Positions 44,165 through 56,860 of a stretch of DNA of 64,000 nucleotides are shown piece after piece (position 1 is the stretch's first letter; each line of letters starts with the position of its first letter). The notes beneath the pieces are model-generated. The model made no database searches. It saw only the letters and a list, made by a program, of their open reading frames with translations, and was not told where the DNA came from. Position numbers and translations under genes: made by a program. Source of the stretch: Leucocoprinus leucothites (lineage: Eukaryota > Basidiomycota > Agaricomycetes > Agaricales > Agaricaceae); NCBI GenBank assembly GCA_013368445.1, contig JAACJO010000016.1:496001-560000 (forward strand). Direction: 5' to 3'.

Positions 44165-46436
44165 CTATGAAGTGCTCCTCTTCCTAAACATCACCTTCGC
44201 CTTCATATTAGGCGCCATATTTGCTTCATACTTGATATTCTTCGGCCTCTCCATCGATCCACCTTCAAGCTGCACATCGTAATGTAGAATACAGTACGCG
44301 AATATCGCTTTTAGTTCGTTCACTGCGAAGAACCTGCCGGGGCTGTATGTAGAAGAGGCGTATGTGTTTTCGTGAGTGGGGGTGTCCGGTTGTGGTTGAA
44401 AAGGTAAGACTGACCAAGCGTGTCGTCCGTGACCGAACACAATTGTGTCAAGTGTCAGAGCGACCATTTGATGTTTGATGCTGTCCAACTCGCCGTCTCC
44501 GTCTCTCATTTCAGAGAAGCGGAAACCTTTGAATGTGTTTGAGTCTTCGAAAGCGGACTGTAACATAATTTGTTCAGCCACACTCCAGACACGAGATGAA
44601 GAAGAGAAGGCACCTTTTCGCGGTTCATAGGATCGCTGGCAACACCGACGAAACTACCAGTGGGGATGACGGTTCCATCTGATAGTGTCCAGTCTTTCAA
44701 TGTCTTACGAAGCATCTGCACTAGGAGCACACCAGAGCCATTCAGTCCCGTCACTCTCGTTTACGTCACGCTGGGTAAGAACTCACCGCTTCCAACGCTA
44801 TTCAGCCTCTGCGACTCTTTCAAAAAGCTATCGATCTTGCGCATATGCTGCATTGCAGCTTTCGTCCACCCATATTCTCTGATCACATTCTCTGCTTCTT
44901 CCCGCATCTCAGCAACATAGTCGGGTTGTGTTGCGAGATCGTACAGAGCTTGCGTGAAAGACTAGGAAATAATTGGTTTCTCCATCAGCTTGGTGTGACC
45001 ATGGCGGGGATGAGCAGGAGTGCTTACCATGGTACTCGTGTGGATAGCAGCAAAGTTGATAGCGAGGATTCGGAGGACGATATCATGTACTGTGCGTTGA
45101 TATCCTTGTGCAGTTTCGAGTAACCAACTGATTAAGTCATTCTATAGCATGGATAGAAAACAATCAGACTGAAGTTTAGACACCGGGATGGGAACAAAAC
45201 TCACTGGTCGATCAGGCCAATCCGACCCGTGCTCATCAGCCTCTACTAATCTCTCTTTCACCATAGGCCCCAGATAATCCACGGCACGTTTGACGCTCTT
45301 GGGCACTGTAGTTAGGTACCTCCCAACCAGCCTATTAGTGCATGAGTCAGCTTTTCAGGATGTAGGATGAATAGATGGATGGGGAGATGGACGCACGGTT
45401 TGAGGAAATCGGGGAAACAGTTGATGATACGTGCACCGATGATGACGTCTATTGTGAATCGTTCTTGGAGGGCTACATAACCCTCATCACGGCCTAAAGT
45501 AGAGTCATCAATTGTCGGCGTTTTCATCCTCGCGTTCATGCCCGATTCAAAGACTGAATACTCACAGAGTGGCAGTCCAGTGAAATAGCGATTACTTGTA
45601 CGAGCTACGATATGCATGATCGTATTATACGCAGGTACAGTCACCCAATCTGTCAGAAGCGACATCGGCACAGTCCAAACATTTGAGATTGAGAAAGGAA
45701 ACACGTACCCTCAGAAATAGGGATGTAGAACTTGAACGCCTCAGCAATCTCATCTTTCACATCATCAAACCTCACAGCGAGGTTCCTCGTCAGCGGCGAA
45801 CGGACAGTTGCGGTGTGGTATTGGTCGTCTGCGATAGCCTTTCCAAGTGTATACTGAATTTGCGTTTGCTTATAATAGATAAGCTTCAGTCATAGGAGTT
45901 AAGGAGAATGGACTGCAGCGTACATCGTTAACAGCCTCTTGGAACGACAAAACTTCATCTGGTGCTTTTCTCAGCTCGTCGAGGTACTTTGGACCCGTAA
46001 GGACGACTATCCATTTAGACACTGTTGCGACTTTAAACACTCCATTCGGATACTAAAGCACAAGACCTTTGCATTAGGAAATCCGTAATATCAAGGAAGC
46101 CAGAACGCGAGGACGTACTCGGTCATAACCTTGTTGAACTAGATCGCATCCTGAAGTTATCCATTTCACAGCAGTAAGGTACGATGATATGACACCGGAG
46201 TAACCGACTGTCGGGATTCTGTTAAGCTAGTCTAACAATCAGTCATCATGTAGTGAGAGAGGGAGGGATGAATGTGAGCTTACAGGTGATCTTTTTGCCT
46301 CGATATATTTGAACGCTCCATAGGTCAACACGAAAATACCAGCGAAACGAGTGCTGAGCCTCGTCAAGTTAAGATCCTGAACTTGGATTCCCAGTCGTTC
46401 GAGTATCAGGGACGAGGACGACAACGCGTTTTCCAT
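44165..46436 (-). CDS. Cytochrome P450, third tandem copy
   Basis: About 12 exons, start 46436, stop 44165. N-terminal anchor FAGIFVLTYGAFKYIEAKRSP is nearly identical to the other copies, but the first 20 residues differ (MENALSSSSLILERLGIQVQ). Motifs: NRIPTVGYSGVISSYL, VPAYNTIMHIVARTSNRYFT, IVLRILAINFAAIHTST, KESQRLNSVG, NTFKGFRFSEMRDGDG and heme loop FGHGRHACPGRFFAVNELK split by an intron (GTCAGT..CATACAG). It is clearly more diverged than copies 1 and 2 are from each other, so it came from an older duplication. All splice sites examined are intact. All three share strand and intron pattern, which suggests a local gene family rather than a biosynthetic cluster. Confidence 0.86.
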
Positions 46437-47048
46437 GATTGGCTCCAAGGACCGGCAGTCAAAAAAACCAAAGGGTCAAAGAGAGGAGACGAAGGCCGAG
46501 AAGCGTATTAACGTTTCGGCGCTAGGGGGAGAGTGTAAAGCAAGGGATCCCGAGAATAGGGAGGTACATTTAAAGTAGCGGGAGAGGTTTTATATATCAA
46601 ATAGCATAAAGACGGGCCGAATGACAACATCCCGAGTGGCTAATCCAATCGAATTCTCGGAGGTCTGGCGACGCGGATATCAAAAAGTTCAACCCTCGTG
46701 GAAAACATAGAAGCATGGAAACATCCGCGAGACACCTCTTTGACAACGGGTCCTTTTCCTCATCTGCAGGAACAATTCAGGATGCAATAGCGAGAGGATG
46801 CACGAGAGATATAGAGATAGGTCTGAGGTGACATTTTTTTCCAGATGACTAATCCGGATTATGTGCTCCTTTGGCGAGTGGGGAATAATGCTATGAGTAC
46901 ACGACAGGTGGAGGTATGTTTTCTTCTTCTCTCTTGGATGGTTACATGGCAGGAAAGTGGGAATTTGACATCATCATGGGGTTAGCCATTTGTGGATTGG
47001 TGGGGTATTTGTGCGCTTGATGGTGCGGGGCGCCCAGTGATTGGGTGG
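46437..47048. other. intergenic: P450 copy-3 promoter
   Basis: Upstream region of P450 copy 3. It retains the ACGGGCCG.ATGACAAC motif near 46614 that is also found upstream of copies 1 and 2, a candidate shared regulatory element. No gene seen. Confidence 0.45.
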
Positions 47049-47525
47049 CAGTGATGGGCGAGTCAAGGTTGATTGAGTCCTTGAACCCGAGGTCAATGTC
47101 AATTGACAAGTCAAGTTGGTTGACTTATGACCAGAATCAATTGACTTTTGACCTGACTCGACCCGGCGGGAAACTGATGACTGGAATTATCGATAACGAG
47201 ACGCCGAGCCGTAACAATGTGTCACGGAGAACTTTGCAACTCCGGTAGGTTTGTACATCTGCTGACGTTTAGTAGGTCGTATGATTTTAGTGCACAGTAG
47301 AATATATATGATCTGTAACGATTTTCGCTTCAACTAAGCTAGATATGCCCGACTCACGATAATAGAGAGAAAATGCCAACTTGTGAGAGTGCGGGAGATC
47401 GACTGATCGTGCCGTACTTAGCTTCTCCCTAATTTCGGCTGCGTGGTCAAGTCAGCGTAACGCTGACTGGTCAAAATGACTACTTGACCAAGTCAATGAC
47501 TATGTCATTGACTTGCTCATCACTG
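47049..47525. mobile_element. hAT-like MITE, non-autonomous
   Basis: A 477-bp element with imperfect terminal inverted repeats: CAGTGATGGGCGAGTCAAGG at the left end and, reading inward from the right end, CAGTGATGAGCAAGTCAATG (17 of 20 match). Many GTCAA/TTGAC motifs crowd both ends in direct and inverted orientation, as expected for subterminal transposase sites. There is no coding capacity. The CAGNG terminus suggests the hAT superfamily, but no clean 8-bp target duplication is evident (flanks ttgggtgg and attgaatg). Confidence 0.6.
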
Positions 47526-47680
47526 ATTGAATGCTTCGGGACCGTCGAACAGTACCAGAGCAATTTGAAGAGATAAAGAATACCATTAAGCGAAAAATTA
47601 GATTCTTTGGTGAAGAGCGATATAGAAGTTAATATGTTGATTGGGTTGCTCTTCTCCATGTAAAACTTAATGATATACAA

Positions 47681-47752
47681 TCCGATATGGTGTAACGGCT
47701 AACATTGCCGCCTTTCACGCGGCAGCTCGGGGTTCGATTCCCCGTATCGGAA
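47681..47752 (+). tRNA. tRNA-Glu(TTC)
   Basis: Complete intronless cloverleaf: acceptor TCCGATA/TATCGGA, D arm, anticodon arm GCCGC-CTTTCAC-GCGGC with anticodon TTC, T arm CGGGG-TTCGATT-CCCCG, discriminator A at 47752. B box GGTTCGATTCC is intact. It lies about 155 bp from the right end of the MITE. Confidence 0.96.
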
Positions 47753-48005
47753 ATGAAAAGATGATCACATATTATCCTTTTTAATCAAGGATCGTTAGGT
47801 AAAGGATAGGTATGCTCAGTGCTCGAGATTTTTTTGACTTATTAATGTTTGAAGCTCAGTATCCCCTGTTTGCGCTTCCATCGCTCGATATAAAGGATAG
47901 GTCCGAGTTGTATGGGTCTAGGAGTATGTACATGTGCTAAGCATTATGGTATAACGTTGTTTGACACCCGGAAACTGAGTGCTACCCCGCAACTTTCCAG
48001 CAATG

Positions 48006-48248
48006 CTAATAATGAGTCTTGGCGGTATAGTCACGATGATCATCATAAACCTTGGGGTATCTATATCCTTGAGAGGTATACGAGGATCGATCGGGAGAGA
48101 AACGATGACCCATAACCGTTGGAGGAACATAAAGACGAGCAGCGATAGCGTTGTCACGGAGAGGAATAGCGAGTACGCCGTTGGTCGTAACAGCGAGGGC
48201 AATAAACAAGAAAGCGGTCCAGAGTTTGATCATGATGGCGTTGAACAT
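48006..48248 (-). CDS. Small secreted protein, hypothetical
   Basis: Single-exon frame of 80 codons, start 48248 (Met codons also at residues 6-7). A classical signal peptide (MIKLWTAFLFIALAVTTNGVLA) is followed by a polar, tyrosine-rich, cysteine-free mature part of about 55 residues ending KTHY. A TATA-like 'TTATACC' on the minus strand near 48402 is compatible with a promoter. No family recognised. Short secreted proteins of this kind are common in basidiomycetes, but the short length leaves real doubt. Confidence 0.45.
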   Translation of the reverse strand: MFNAIMIKLWTAFLFIALAVTTNGVLAIPLRDNAIAARLYVPPTVMGHRFSPDRSSYTSQGYRYPKVYDDHRDYTAKTHY

Positions 48249-48658
48249 CGTCGTGTAGTTGCTAATTCTGTTCGGAGAAAATAAGGATGAGTTCGGGGAT
48301 AAGAGACCATTGCGCAGCAAAATACACACCGTAACTTGGTAGCGAGTCGTATGAAATTATGGAGAACTTCGACCTCGTACCCATGCAGCCTTAAAAGCGC
48401 GGTATAATAGGGATATCAGAGTAAGACTAATTCAGTCTAAAACGCCGGCGGCAGGAACCCAATTTAAACACAAAAGGAGAACTCGGGATTAATTTTGGGA
48501 ATTTCGAATCGAAGTGGTACGATTCGGAAAATACAGTAATCACGATTCTTGAATTCTGAAAATAACGGCAGCTCGGTGGCGATGACTTCATCAGTATATT
48601 CCAGCTCAAGTGCTCCCCTGGCCTGCCCCACTGCCCCACTGCCTCACACGCCTCTACC
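48249..48658. other. intergenic, divergent promoters
   Basis: Shared upstream region of the secreted-protein gene (minus) and the GH5 gene (plus). No RNA gene or repeat seen. Confidence 0.4.
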
Positions 48659-51600
48659 ATGTCCACCCATGAGCCAATACACCCCCAAGCCTTGCATACT
48701 GCCCAATTTTCATTCATCGATGCAAAGGGCCGCAAAATCCATCTTCGAGGAGTTAACCTGTCTGGGTCGAGCAAGGCACCACTCAACCAGCCTTCACATG
48801 TACTCAAGGAGTTCTGGGACGTTGCCGAAAGCGGAGGAGAGTCGTTAATTGGGCAGCCGTTGAATATTGAGGACGGTTCTGCTGATGAACACCTCGCGAG
48901 GTTGCGAGGATGGGGATTCAACTTATTGAGGTTCCCCGTAACCTGGGAAGCGTTGGAACATGCCGGACCGTATGTTTATGTCTCTTTTCTTTGCGATACC
49001 GCTCAGGATATAACTGGGTGGCTTTAGGAAGAAATATGACTATGAATTTATGGACTATATCGTTCGTGTACTCGTCAAGTGCAAACAGTACGGTTTCCGC
49101 GTGTACATGGATCCACACCAAGATACCGTTCGTCGCCGTCCCTCTCCTTTCCTTGCACAATACTAATTCTCGGTACAGTGGTCTCGTTTCTCTGGAGGCT
49201 CAGGCGCACCCTTCTGGACACTCCCCGCATGTGGAATCAACCCCTACAACCTTTCCTCCACACACGCTGCTCTTATTCATTCTGAATGGCCTCTACCACA
49301 TACATCTGACCCCGCCTCGTTCCCAGCCATGATTTGGGGTACAAACTATGGCCGTCTCCTCTCGCTTACCCTTTTCACCCTCTTCTTCGCCGGTCGCGCA
49401 TTCGCTCCAAATTGCATCATCGACGGAATTAATATCCAAGACTATCTCCAAAACCATTACATCGCCTCTTTTGGCGAATTAGCGGACAGAATAAAACGAG
49501 CAGACGAAGAAGAGGGCTTAGAACTCCGCGATGCATGTGTTATCGGTTGGGATAGCTTAAACGAACCCGCAGAGGGTTTCGTCGAATGGGACGACCTGAA
49601 TAAAAATCCTACCCAACAAACTACGACACTCAAGAAGGGAACGTATCCCACCCCAGCTCAGAGTCTACGCCTCGGTATGGGACAAACCCAGACCGTCGAA
49701 ACTTGGGATTTCGGCACGTTTGGTCCAAAACGCACCGGGACCGCTACAATCGATCCGAAAGGGCGCAAAATCTGGGCCGAACCCGAAGAAATGTCTCCTT
49801 CAGGTCTCATGGGCGAACTACCCGACGGTACACACCCTCGCTGGGGCTGGAAACGCGACGTCTCCAAATGGCCTTTAGGCACCTGTATCTGGGCACTCCA
49901 TGGTGTCTGGGACGTTCAGTCTGGGTTCATCCTTCGCCCAGATTACTTCAAATTCCATCCCTCAACAGGAATCGAGGTCCACTTCCTTACCGATTTCTGG
50001 TTGCCTCATTTTGCTGCTTATACAGCACGGATACGACAATCTCATCCCCACGAGATCGCTTTCGTTCAGCCACCCGTGTTTGCCCTTCCCCCGAGGGTGG
50101 AGGAGGAGCTCCTGAACGGGAGGTGTGCGTATACCGGTCATTATTATGATGGGTTGACGTTGATAACCAAACATTGGAATTGGTTTAATGCGGATTCGTT
50201 GGGTGTGTTGAGGGGAAGGTATCGTAGTCCTATCCAGGCTGTCAAATTCGGTGAAAAGGCGATTCGGAAGAGTATTATGGAGCAGATTAGGATGCTGAAA
50301 TCTGATGCGGAGCTCATTACTGCCCCTCCTCCCACTTCTTCCTCATCCTCATCCTTGTTGGCACCTCCGGATAACCCCCCAAAACCAAATCAATACCCTA
50401 CCATAATCGGCGAAATCGGTACCCCCTTCGACATGGACTCTAAGCGGTCCTACTTCCCCTCTTCACCTCGCAAGAACAAATACCGAGGCGACTACACGAG
50501 CCAAGAAAAAGCTCTGGATGCCAGTTTGAACGCATGTGACGGGATGAACAATGTTGGGTATACTGTGTGGACGTATCTTGGTGTAGGTGGCAGTGTCGCT
50601 GGGGCGAAAGACTCTGCGACAAGACATACACATGAGTGGGGTGATGGTTGGAACGGGGAAGATTTGAGTCTATGGAGCGCTGATGATTTGAGGAGGTGGT
50701 GGTTTGACGATGATGATGTTGCATTCAAGGAAAACATAGAGGCCAAGAACTCCAGGTTACGAAAAAGTAAATCTCTTCCACGTCCCAAACAATCATTGCG
50801 GAGTGAAAGCCAGGCTGGTCTATTAGCAAGTCGCTCCTCCCCCAACCTGCCGTCAGGAGGCTCGAGGAACGTGTCAGTGTTGACTCTGAACACAATGGGT
50901 TCCTCGTCTCCCCGTATACCTGGGAGGGATGCTGGAGAACTAGACTCACCGGTATTGCTGACACCATCTGCTTCGACGCCTACTTTACTCGGGTTTGGTG
51001 GTGTAGGGTTAGCGAAGAAACCCTCAGTGGCGTTCAGTATCCACACTAGTGCCGACGACCCACCTCCTGTTGGAGCTACCGACACCACTACCACCGCAGT
51101 CTCGGCATCAGACAAAGACAAAGATAGCTCAACCTCAACAAATTCATCCTCATCTTCCACCCTTCTCAATCACACCAGTAGGGGTCAACAAGAAGCAGAA
51201 GAAGATCCCTACGACTTTTTAACAGACGGTGCGAGGGCGGTTAGAGCATTTTGCAGGCCTAGACCCGTGAAAGTGTGGGGAGAGACTGTGAAGACAGAGT
51301 TTGAGATTCGCAAGGCTGAGTTCAAGTGTGTTATTCGTACATCTGCAGCTGGTGTGGAAGCGGTTCCGCAAGGAGGTGAAGAGGAAGATGAAGAGCTGGC
51401 GACGGAGATTTTCCTGCCCCTTGTGCATTTTGCTTCGAATCGGCTGTTGGAACTCTCTAAAGCGAAGTGGGATCCTGATGCTGCGAAGCAACGATTAGTA
51501 GAGTCGAAGAAACAAAGCATGAAAGGCGTGGAGACGATGCAGACACCGAAGGTGTATGGAATTGAAGGTATCGATACCGACGAGAGTGAGGGAGGAGAGG

Positions 51601-51926
51601 AGAGGGAGAAGAGATTCCTCGAGACGATCGAGGACAATCCGAATCTCTTGGACGTTGAAGTGAGAGTTTCAGCTGGGAAATATAAGATCAGAGGACAGAC
51701 GCTATATTGGTGGTACCCTAAAGGCACTGAGGGAGAAGGAGAGGAGGTGACGATTGAAGTGAAGAGACGAGGAGGGGCAATAAAAGTGCACCGAGGTGGG
51801 TGGATTGATGTTCCGTCATCGTCCTCATCATCATCGCGAACCCAGATGGGCGGAAAAACAGGAGATGAAGAGAAGAGTTGGTGTGAGAGGTTGTGCGGGT
51901 GTGATTTCGGGTGTGTAATTATGTAG
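48659..51926 (+). CDS. GH5 subfamily 12-like glycosidase (steryl-glucosidase / glucocerebrosidase type) with C-terminal CaaX box
   Basis: Three exons: 48659-48969, 49028-49127, 49179-51926 (1052 aa). The order of motifs matches fungal GH5_12 enzymes such as Cryptococcus EGCrP2/Sgl1, which hydrolyse ergosteryl-beta-glucoside and glucosylceramide: [60 protein letters not shown], acid/base Glu in [10 protein letters not shown] (NEP), YYDGLTL, and nucleophile Glu in [13 protein letters not shown]. There is no signal peptide, consistent with an intracellular lipid hydrolase. A disordered Ser/Pro-rich insert of about 170 residues (roughly 500-670) precedes a C-terminal beta domain. The protein ends [14 protein letters not shown]: a CaaX motif with neighbouring cysteines, predicting prenylation and perhaps palmitoylation. 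Confidence 0.9.
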
Positions 51927-54703
51927 GCGCACTGAAGCATCGGTTTTGCGGTGGACATTTCTACGACTCGAGAGAATGAGGCAGCGGCATTGATATTTGT
52001 GTCGATGTTAGAGTCTTGTTATCGTCGTTTGTACATACACCCAGCGGGCTCGATTTTTGGGACAGGTGGCATTTGGGCTCCCTCGGACAGATGGGGCTAG
52101 CGATGGAGCTCGTTGTATTATAGTGCATTCTCTATTTTCATCTTCCCTATACGAGCCGCTTTCTTTGTTGGCATTTACATTCATACGTCTATCTTCATTC
52201 AGCTTTCTTGGTTATCGTGGCATATGCAGACTTGTTTTTATTTCCTTTTTAATATGCTTGTAGTATATATTTTTTCTTCTGGGGAGATGGTTGTGTATAT
52301 TAGTGGACCTTATATTTCTTTTCTTTCACCGTATTCGCGTCGAACTCGGAGGGTCTGAGAATCTTGTGGGATTCTAGCGTGCTTTGAAATACTTTAACCA
52401 AGAATATTCAGCTTCTCCAACTTCTGAAAAAAATATCGTATGCATATCTAACAGTAGTACCAGGCTGTCTGCCGACTGGTACTAAATATGCTTGAGTAAA
52501 TACCAATGTGATCAGAACTCGCGATCCCGATTCTTCGGCTGGAGTTCCGGGGTTGAATAGGGATCGGAGAGAACCAGACCATTGGCAAGTTTCTGCGAGC
52601 TCACGAATTAAACTGGGAAAGGCACCGTTATGTATGGGAATGATAGAAGCGACCGAGCACTTTCACCTCCACCATTGGGCCAAATAGCTGGTTATGATCA
52701 CATCGTTCTGCGGGATGTTTGGGGCAATTCTCTTCTCATTCACCTGATGAGCATCTCTGGGGAGCGGCGGTTCGTTTCCCACATCAATCCCAGATCCGTT
52801 TTCAACCACTGATGGGAAAGCCGATAACTATACACCAATTCCAACAAGAGCCACCTGATGATAAACAAGATATGGCCTCCGTTTAACACAGCCAGATGTG
52901 TTTTATTATCCTCGTGGTTGGAGTGAGTGGTAGTGGATGATATTTTGGTGATGAAATCAAGATGAGTGGATATTGTTTACTATGTTGTCTCTGGCTCTCG
53001 TGGAGACACCGCTCGGAAGGTGATCGTGTTGTCGCGGTATCGCTTAGTACTCAGGATTAGATGATCCTCTGGTGAACTATTCCAGAATGTGTTTATTGGT
53101 GGCGTTAGACTTACGCATTGTCCCACTTGTGTCTGATCTTGATGAAAACAAAAACAAACTGATCATTATTGATGATGATTATGATGTTTAGGATATGTTC
53201 CTAAGACTTTTCAGGCCGTTGCACTGAAGTATTGTTCCTGTAGATGCGTTTATGTAAATCAACTGACTCATTCCCCAATGAAAAGTATGCGTCATGAAGT
53301 TAATGTCCAACCTTTCAGCAGCTTTGACTCGGGATGCCTTAGACTCCGAGACTCACATATTTTTTTACCTTCACTGGACACCATCACTGCGGCCATTATC
53401 AATCATGCCCAGCTTTTCCTAAGTAATCTCGCGCGATCCTGAGGACCATGAACTCGGTGCCAAGTCGGCGCTTATGGCTGACATCAGGAAAAAAAACCTC
53501 TCGGACCCATAATATGAGCGATTCAACAAGCTTCAAGGTAGCTGGAGCCCGGAATGCCTAGCCTCGAAAGCCACTGGGACTATAGCTGTAAACGGCTGGT
53601 TACTAACGTCTCCGGCTCGGGGTGTGTACATCATACATTTACTACCTTGATGTTCAATGAATCGCTGGGTAGGGTGGTCGCCCTGTGGGGCGTCTATATC
53701 TCCGTTCCTTTTCAATAATTCTGCAGCGGAACACCCGCCGAATTACCATCAGGCACTGCCAATACTTTGCTGAGTGGAAAAACGCAGGTTCACACGACAT
53801 CCGGTTAGACTTATTTACGACAATGCTTGTCACAGCTTCGCAAGCCCCCGAAGGTTGACTGATCTCAAAATAGTGGTAGCACTCATCTAATCTTTATTAA
53901 ACCGATCAAAGATGAAAAATGGACGAATGATGGTATATCAAGCCCAAGTATCAATATCTCTGACTGAATCACTAAGTGTCTCCTGTAGCAGCCTGCAGCT
54001 TATAGATACCCAAGACTGGAAGGTAATGCCTGATCGCCTTATTACCCCCTTGTCGCAATATGTTTTGAGATCGCTTTCATAAAGGTAAAAAAAATGTCAC
54101 AACGCCACACGTCGTCGCCGGTCTCGGAAAAGTTAATTTACATACAAATAACTTACTAAGTTTGTGGAGGCAGGACCTAAGCTAGGGCCCGTGGGTATTT
54201 ACATACATAGCAAGTCTCTTTTGTTGGTTGGCATCAGTTTAAGACCAGTTGACGTCTTCTAAAGCTGTGCGCAGTTGACTGGCAACTGGATTGCCCGGAG
54301 TTGGATGAGCAAGCCAAGATGTTCATGCTTCGGTTCAGTACCAAGCCCGTTTGCATGATTATTGCCTGTTCAACGGTATTCCCGCTAGGGTGGATTGATG
54401 TTTGGGGGACTGAACATGATTACGACCATATATAGCCATTCACCGCTGATGTCCCTGGGTCCAAAAATGGACGTCCCTTGTATGGGAGTGCGAGAATCTA
54501 CCATAATTACATAGGCTTTCGCACACTCGCCCACTCAAACCCCTTCCTTCCCCCTCCCCCTTCTCCTTCATCTAATTTTCCTTTTCCCCTCTGTATAACC
54601 AAATTCCTGTCCTTTCTTGGATGCAGTGAGGCTTTGTTAGTGATTTGTTGACTCAAAGAAGCTTCAAGGCCACTCCAACAGCCTTTTGGTTGGTTGATAG
54701 GAT
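51927..54703. other. long intergenic stretch
   Basis: 2.8 kb with only short unsupported frames (for example 52630-52812, 53533-53715). The first ~400 bp is a T-rich 3' UTR. 54536-54600 is a strongly CT-rich tract (TTCCTTCCCCCTCCCCC) typical of the promoter or 5' UTR of the following F-box gene. No repeats or RNA genes noticed. Confidence 0.45.
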
Positions 54704-56860
54704 ATGGATTGCGTGGGCGGCTACGAAATGGGTCTGGAGTCGACTCTGGACCTCAGGCTGGCGAAGAAGATGAGAATATGTGCGGGGGGACGGTTGGAGG
54801 GGTATGAAAAGAGGTACAGCCCCTATATGAACTATTTCAGTGTTGGTGGCTCATGAATCTCTTTGGTGGTTGCTAGATATGTGGAGAGGCGCTCAATCGT
54901 CGATGCGAGGTCTCCCTTTGAGGCCATTCCACTTGAGGTCTTGGGCCACATTTTCTTGGAGTATTATTACGACGAGGAAGTTCAACAAAACAAGGGTTAC
55001 TTCATTGGCGCCAATTGGGAGAGGTGGTCCCGTCCGGGGACTGCCCCCTCCGTCGCCAACATGGTTGGCTCCTGCGAAGAGGGGGATGCTAAAACAGATG
55101 CTGAGCAGAGGCTTGGTCACCCAGGTGCCGTCCTCGGCCTAGTTTGCCGGTCCTGGAGGAAGGTCTACATCAACACTCCCCGGCTCTGGTCTTCTATTCG
55201 GATTTGGCTCAACCTTCCCTACACGTTCTACTCCGCCCAAAATCTTTCTGTTTCCCGTTGGAACCGGAGGGAAAGGGATATGAGCGCTATCACTCGCCAA
55301 ATCGAGCTTCACCTCCATCGATCACGGGCAGTGCCTTTGTCGATTGAGATTCAGACGAACTGCTTCAATCCAGGTGCCGTCAACGATCTCAGTGCTGCAG
55401 GAGAGTTGTTCGGTCAAGTACTGGACGCCTTTGTAGGGGATATCTGGAGGATTCACGACCTTGTTGTCAAGAGGACCGACTACGCCAGGACGGCGAAGTC
55501 CCCTCACAAGCTACCTTTTTCTGCTCCCACTCCAGCAGGGGGAACCGGCCTAGCGACTCCTCCATACTCCGCCAGTCCCCGTAGCCCTTGCCACGGGTTT
55601 CGCAATCCTCTCACATTAGATAATGGTGCTATTAGCGCCTTGGAGATGTTCATTACCAAGCTTGATCGGTTGCGAAGCTTGACGTTGGATAATTGGGGTC
55701 AAGATGCGTTCTTGAATCTTGCGAAGCCGGATAATGGGAAAGTCCTTCCTGGACTTCGGAGCATCACCTTGCAGTCTTCGTCGCCAACATTCTGTTGTAG
55801 CGGGATCCCGTGGTATCAGATCACCAAGTTCACGTCGTACCACAGCAAGCTTAGCTATGGGCAACTCTTTGATCTGCTTGGAGCCATGCCGCTGTTGACA
55901 ACTTGTGATGTGAAGATGTCGTATAATGAGCCCGGGGTGACGACTTCACCCTATCCTTCACCTCAGCAATCCCCCCTCCCTAGTCCAAATCCGACACATA
56001 GCCGGTATAGCGGGGGCTTTTTCGGTAGTTCCCCAGATAGGGAAGGGTCGGGGTCGCCTAGACGCCGCTCACACGTTCATCTTCCCTTCTTGACTCATTT
56101 GAGTCTGCAGGGTCTCCCTAAATCAATACAGCTTTTGCTGTGCTCGTTGAAGGCTAAACAGCTCAAGACGCTGAAGCTCCACTCATTTGAAGCGGGTATC
56201 GGCATTCCTCAGGTTTTGTCCGACCAATGCGCTTGTGAATCGCTCTTTAGGTTCCTCCGCAGGTCACAATGCAGCTTGGACTGTTTGCGCGTTGACGCCA
56301 TGTTCCTCGTCCCTCCCCAACCTTCTCAGCCTTCCAACCACGATCCCAAGTACATCTACAGCTACATTCTCAAACCCGACTTTGCGCCGTTGCAAAACCT
56401 CAAAACGTTGATCATCGGTCGTGGCCATCCGGACGTTGTGGAAAAGCTGTTGCTTACGTTGGCGTGGAAGGGTGACCCTAACGCCTCTGACCTCTTCCCG
56501 GAGTTGGAGGAGTTTGGATGCGAGATGAAACTCGGACATGCGGAGATAAATGCATTGGCGGGCTTGGTGATGTCCAGGATTCCTTCTGGGGTGGTGTTTG
56601 TTCGCCAACCCTCGGCAAGGCGAGGCCTGCCTGATGCTGTTAATGCTCGACTTTGGCCGATCTTGCCGGAGGATTCCAACTCCACACCGCTGTACCGCAC
56701 TCTTCACCAGCAGTTGAAGAAATACCCGACACGCCTGCGCCTCGTTCATGCCCCAAGTACCAAATGCAACATCAATGTCGCGATGTGCCAATACTTCCGC
56801 TCCTGGTTCCCTGACTTCCCACACGACTCCGAGATCTTCCTTCCCCAGCTCGTTTACTGA
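54704..56860 (+). CDS. F-box protein
   Basis: Two exons: 54704-54813 and 54877-56860 (2094 nt, 697 aa). The frame of exon 2 lacks a suitable ATG near its start, and the upstream exon (MDCVGGYEMGLESTLDLRLA) joins it through a 63-nt GT-AG intron. The F-box lies at about residues 52-130: SPFEAIPLEVLGHIFLEYYY and LGLVCRSWRKVYINTPRLWS, with an insertion of about 45 residues between helices 1 and 2. The rest has the LRR-like hydrophobic pattern usual in basidiomycete F-box proteins (LRSLTLDNWG, FLTHLSLQGLP, LKTLKLHSFE, LKTLIIGRGHP). Such proteins recruit substrates to SCF ubiquitin ligases; the target is unknown. A Ser/Pro-rich loop occurs near residues 405-435. Confidence 0.82.

Noticed and set aside
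50492..51958. Long minus-strand ORFs (225 and 249 codons) opposite the GH5 gene
   Set aside because: They are antisense shadows of a 2.7-kb open exon with strongly biased codons. Their translations are low-complexity and lack motifs or splice sites.
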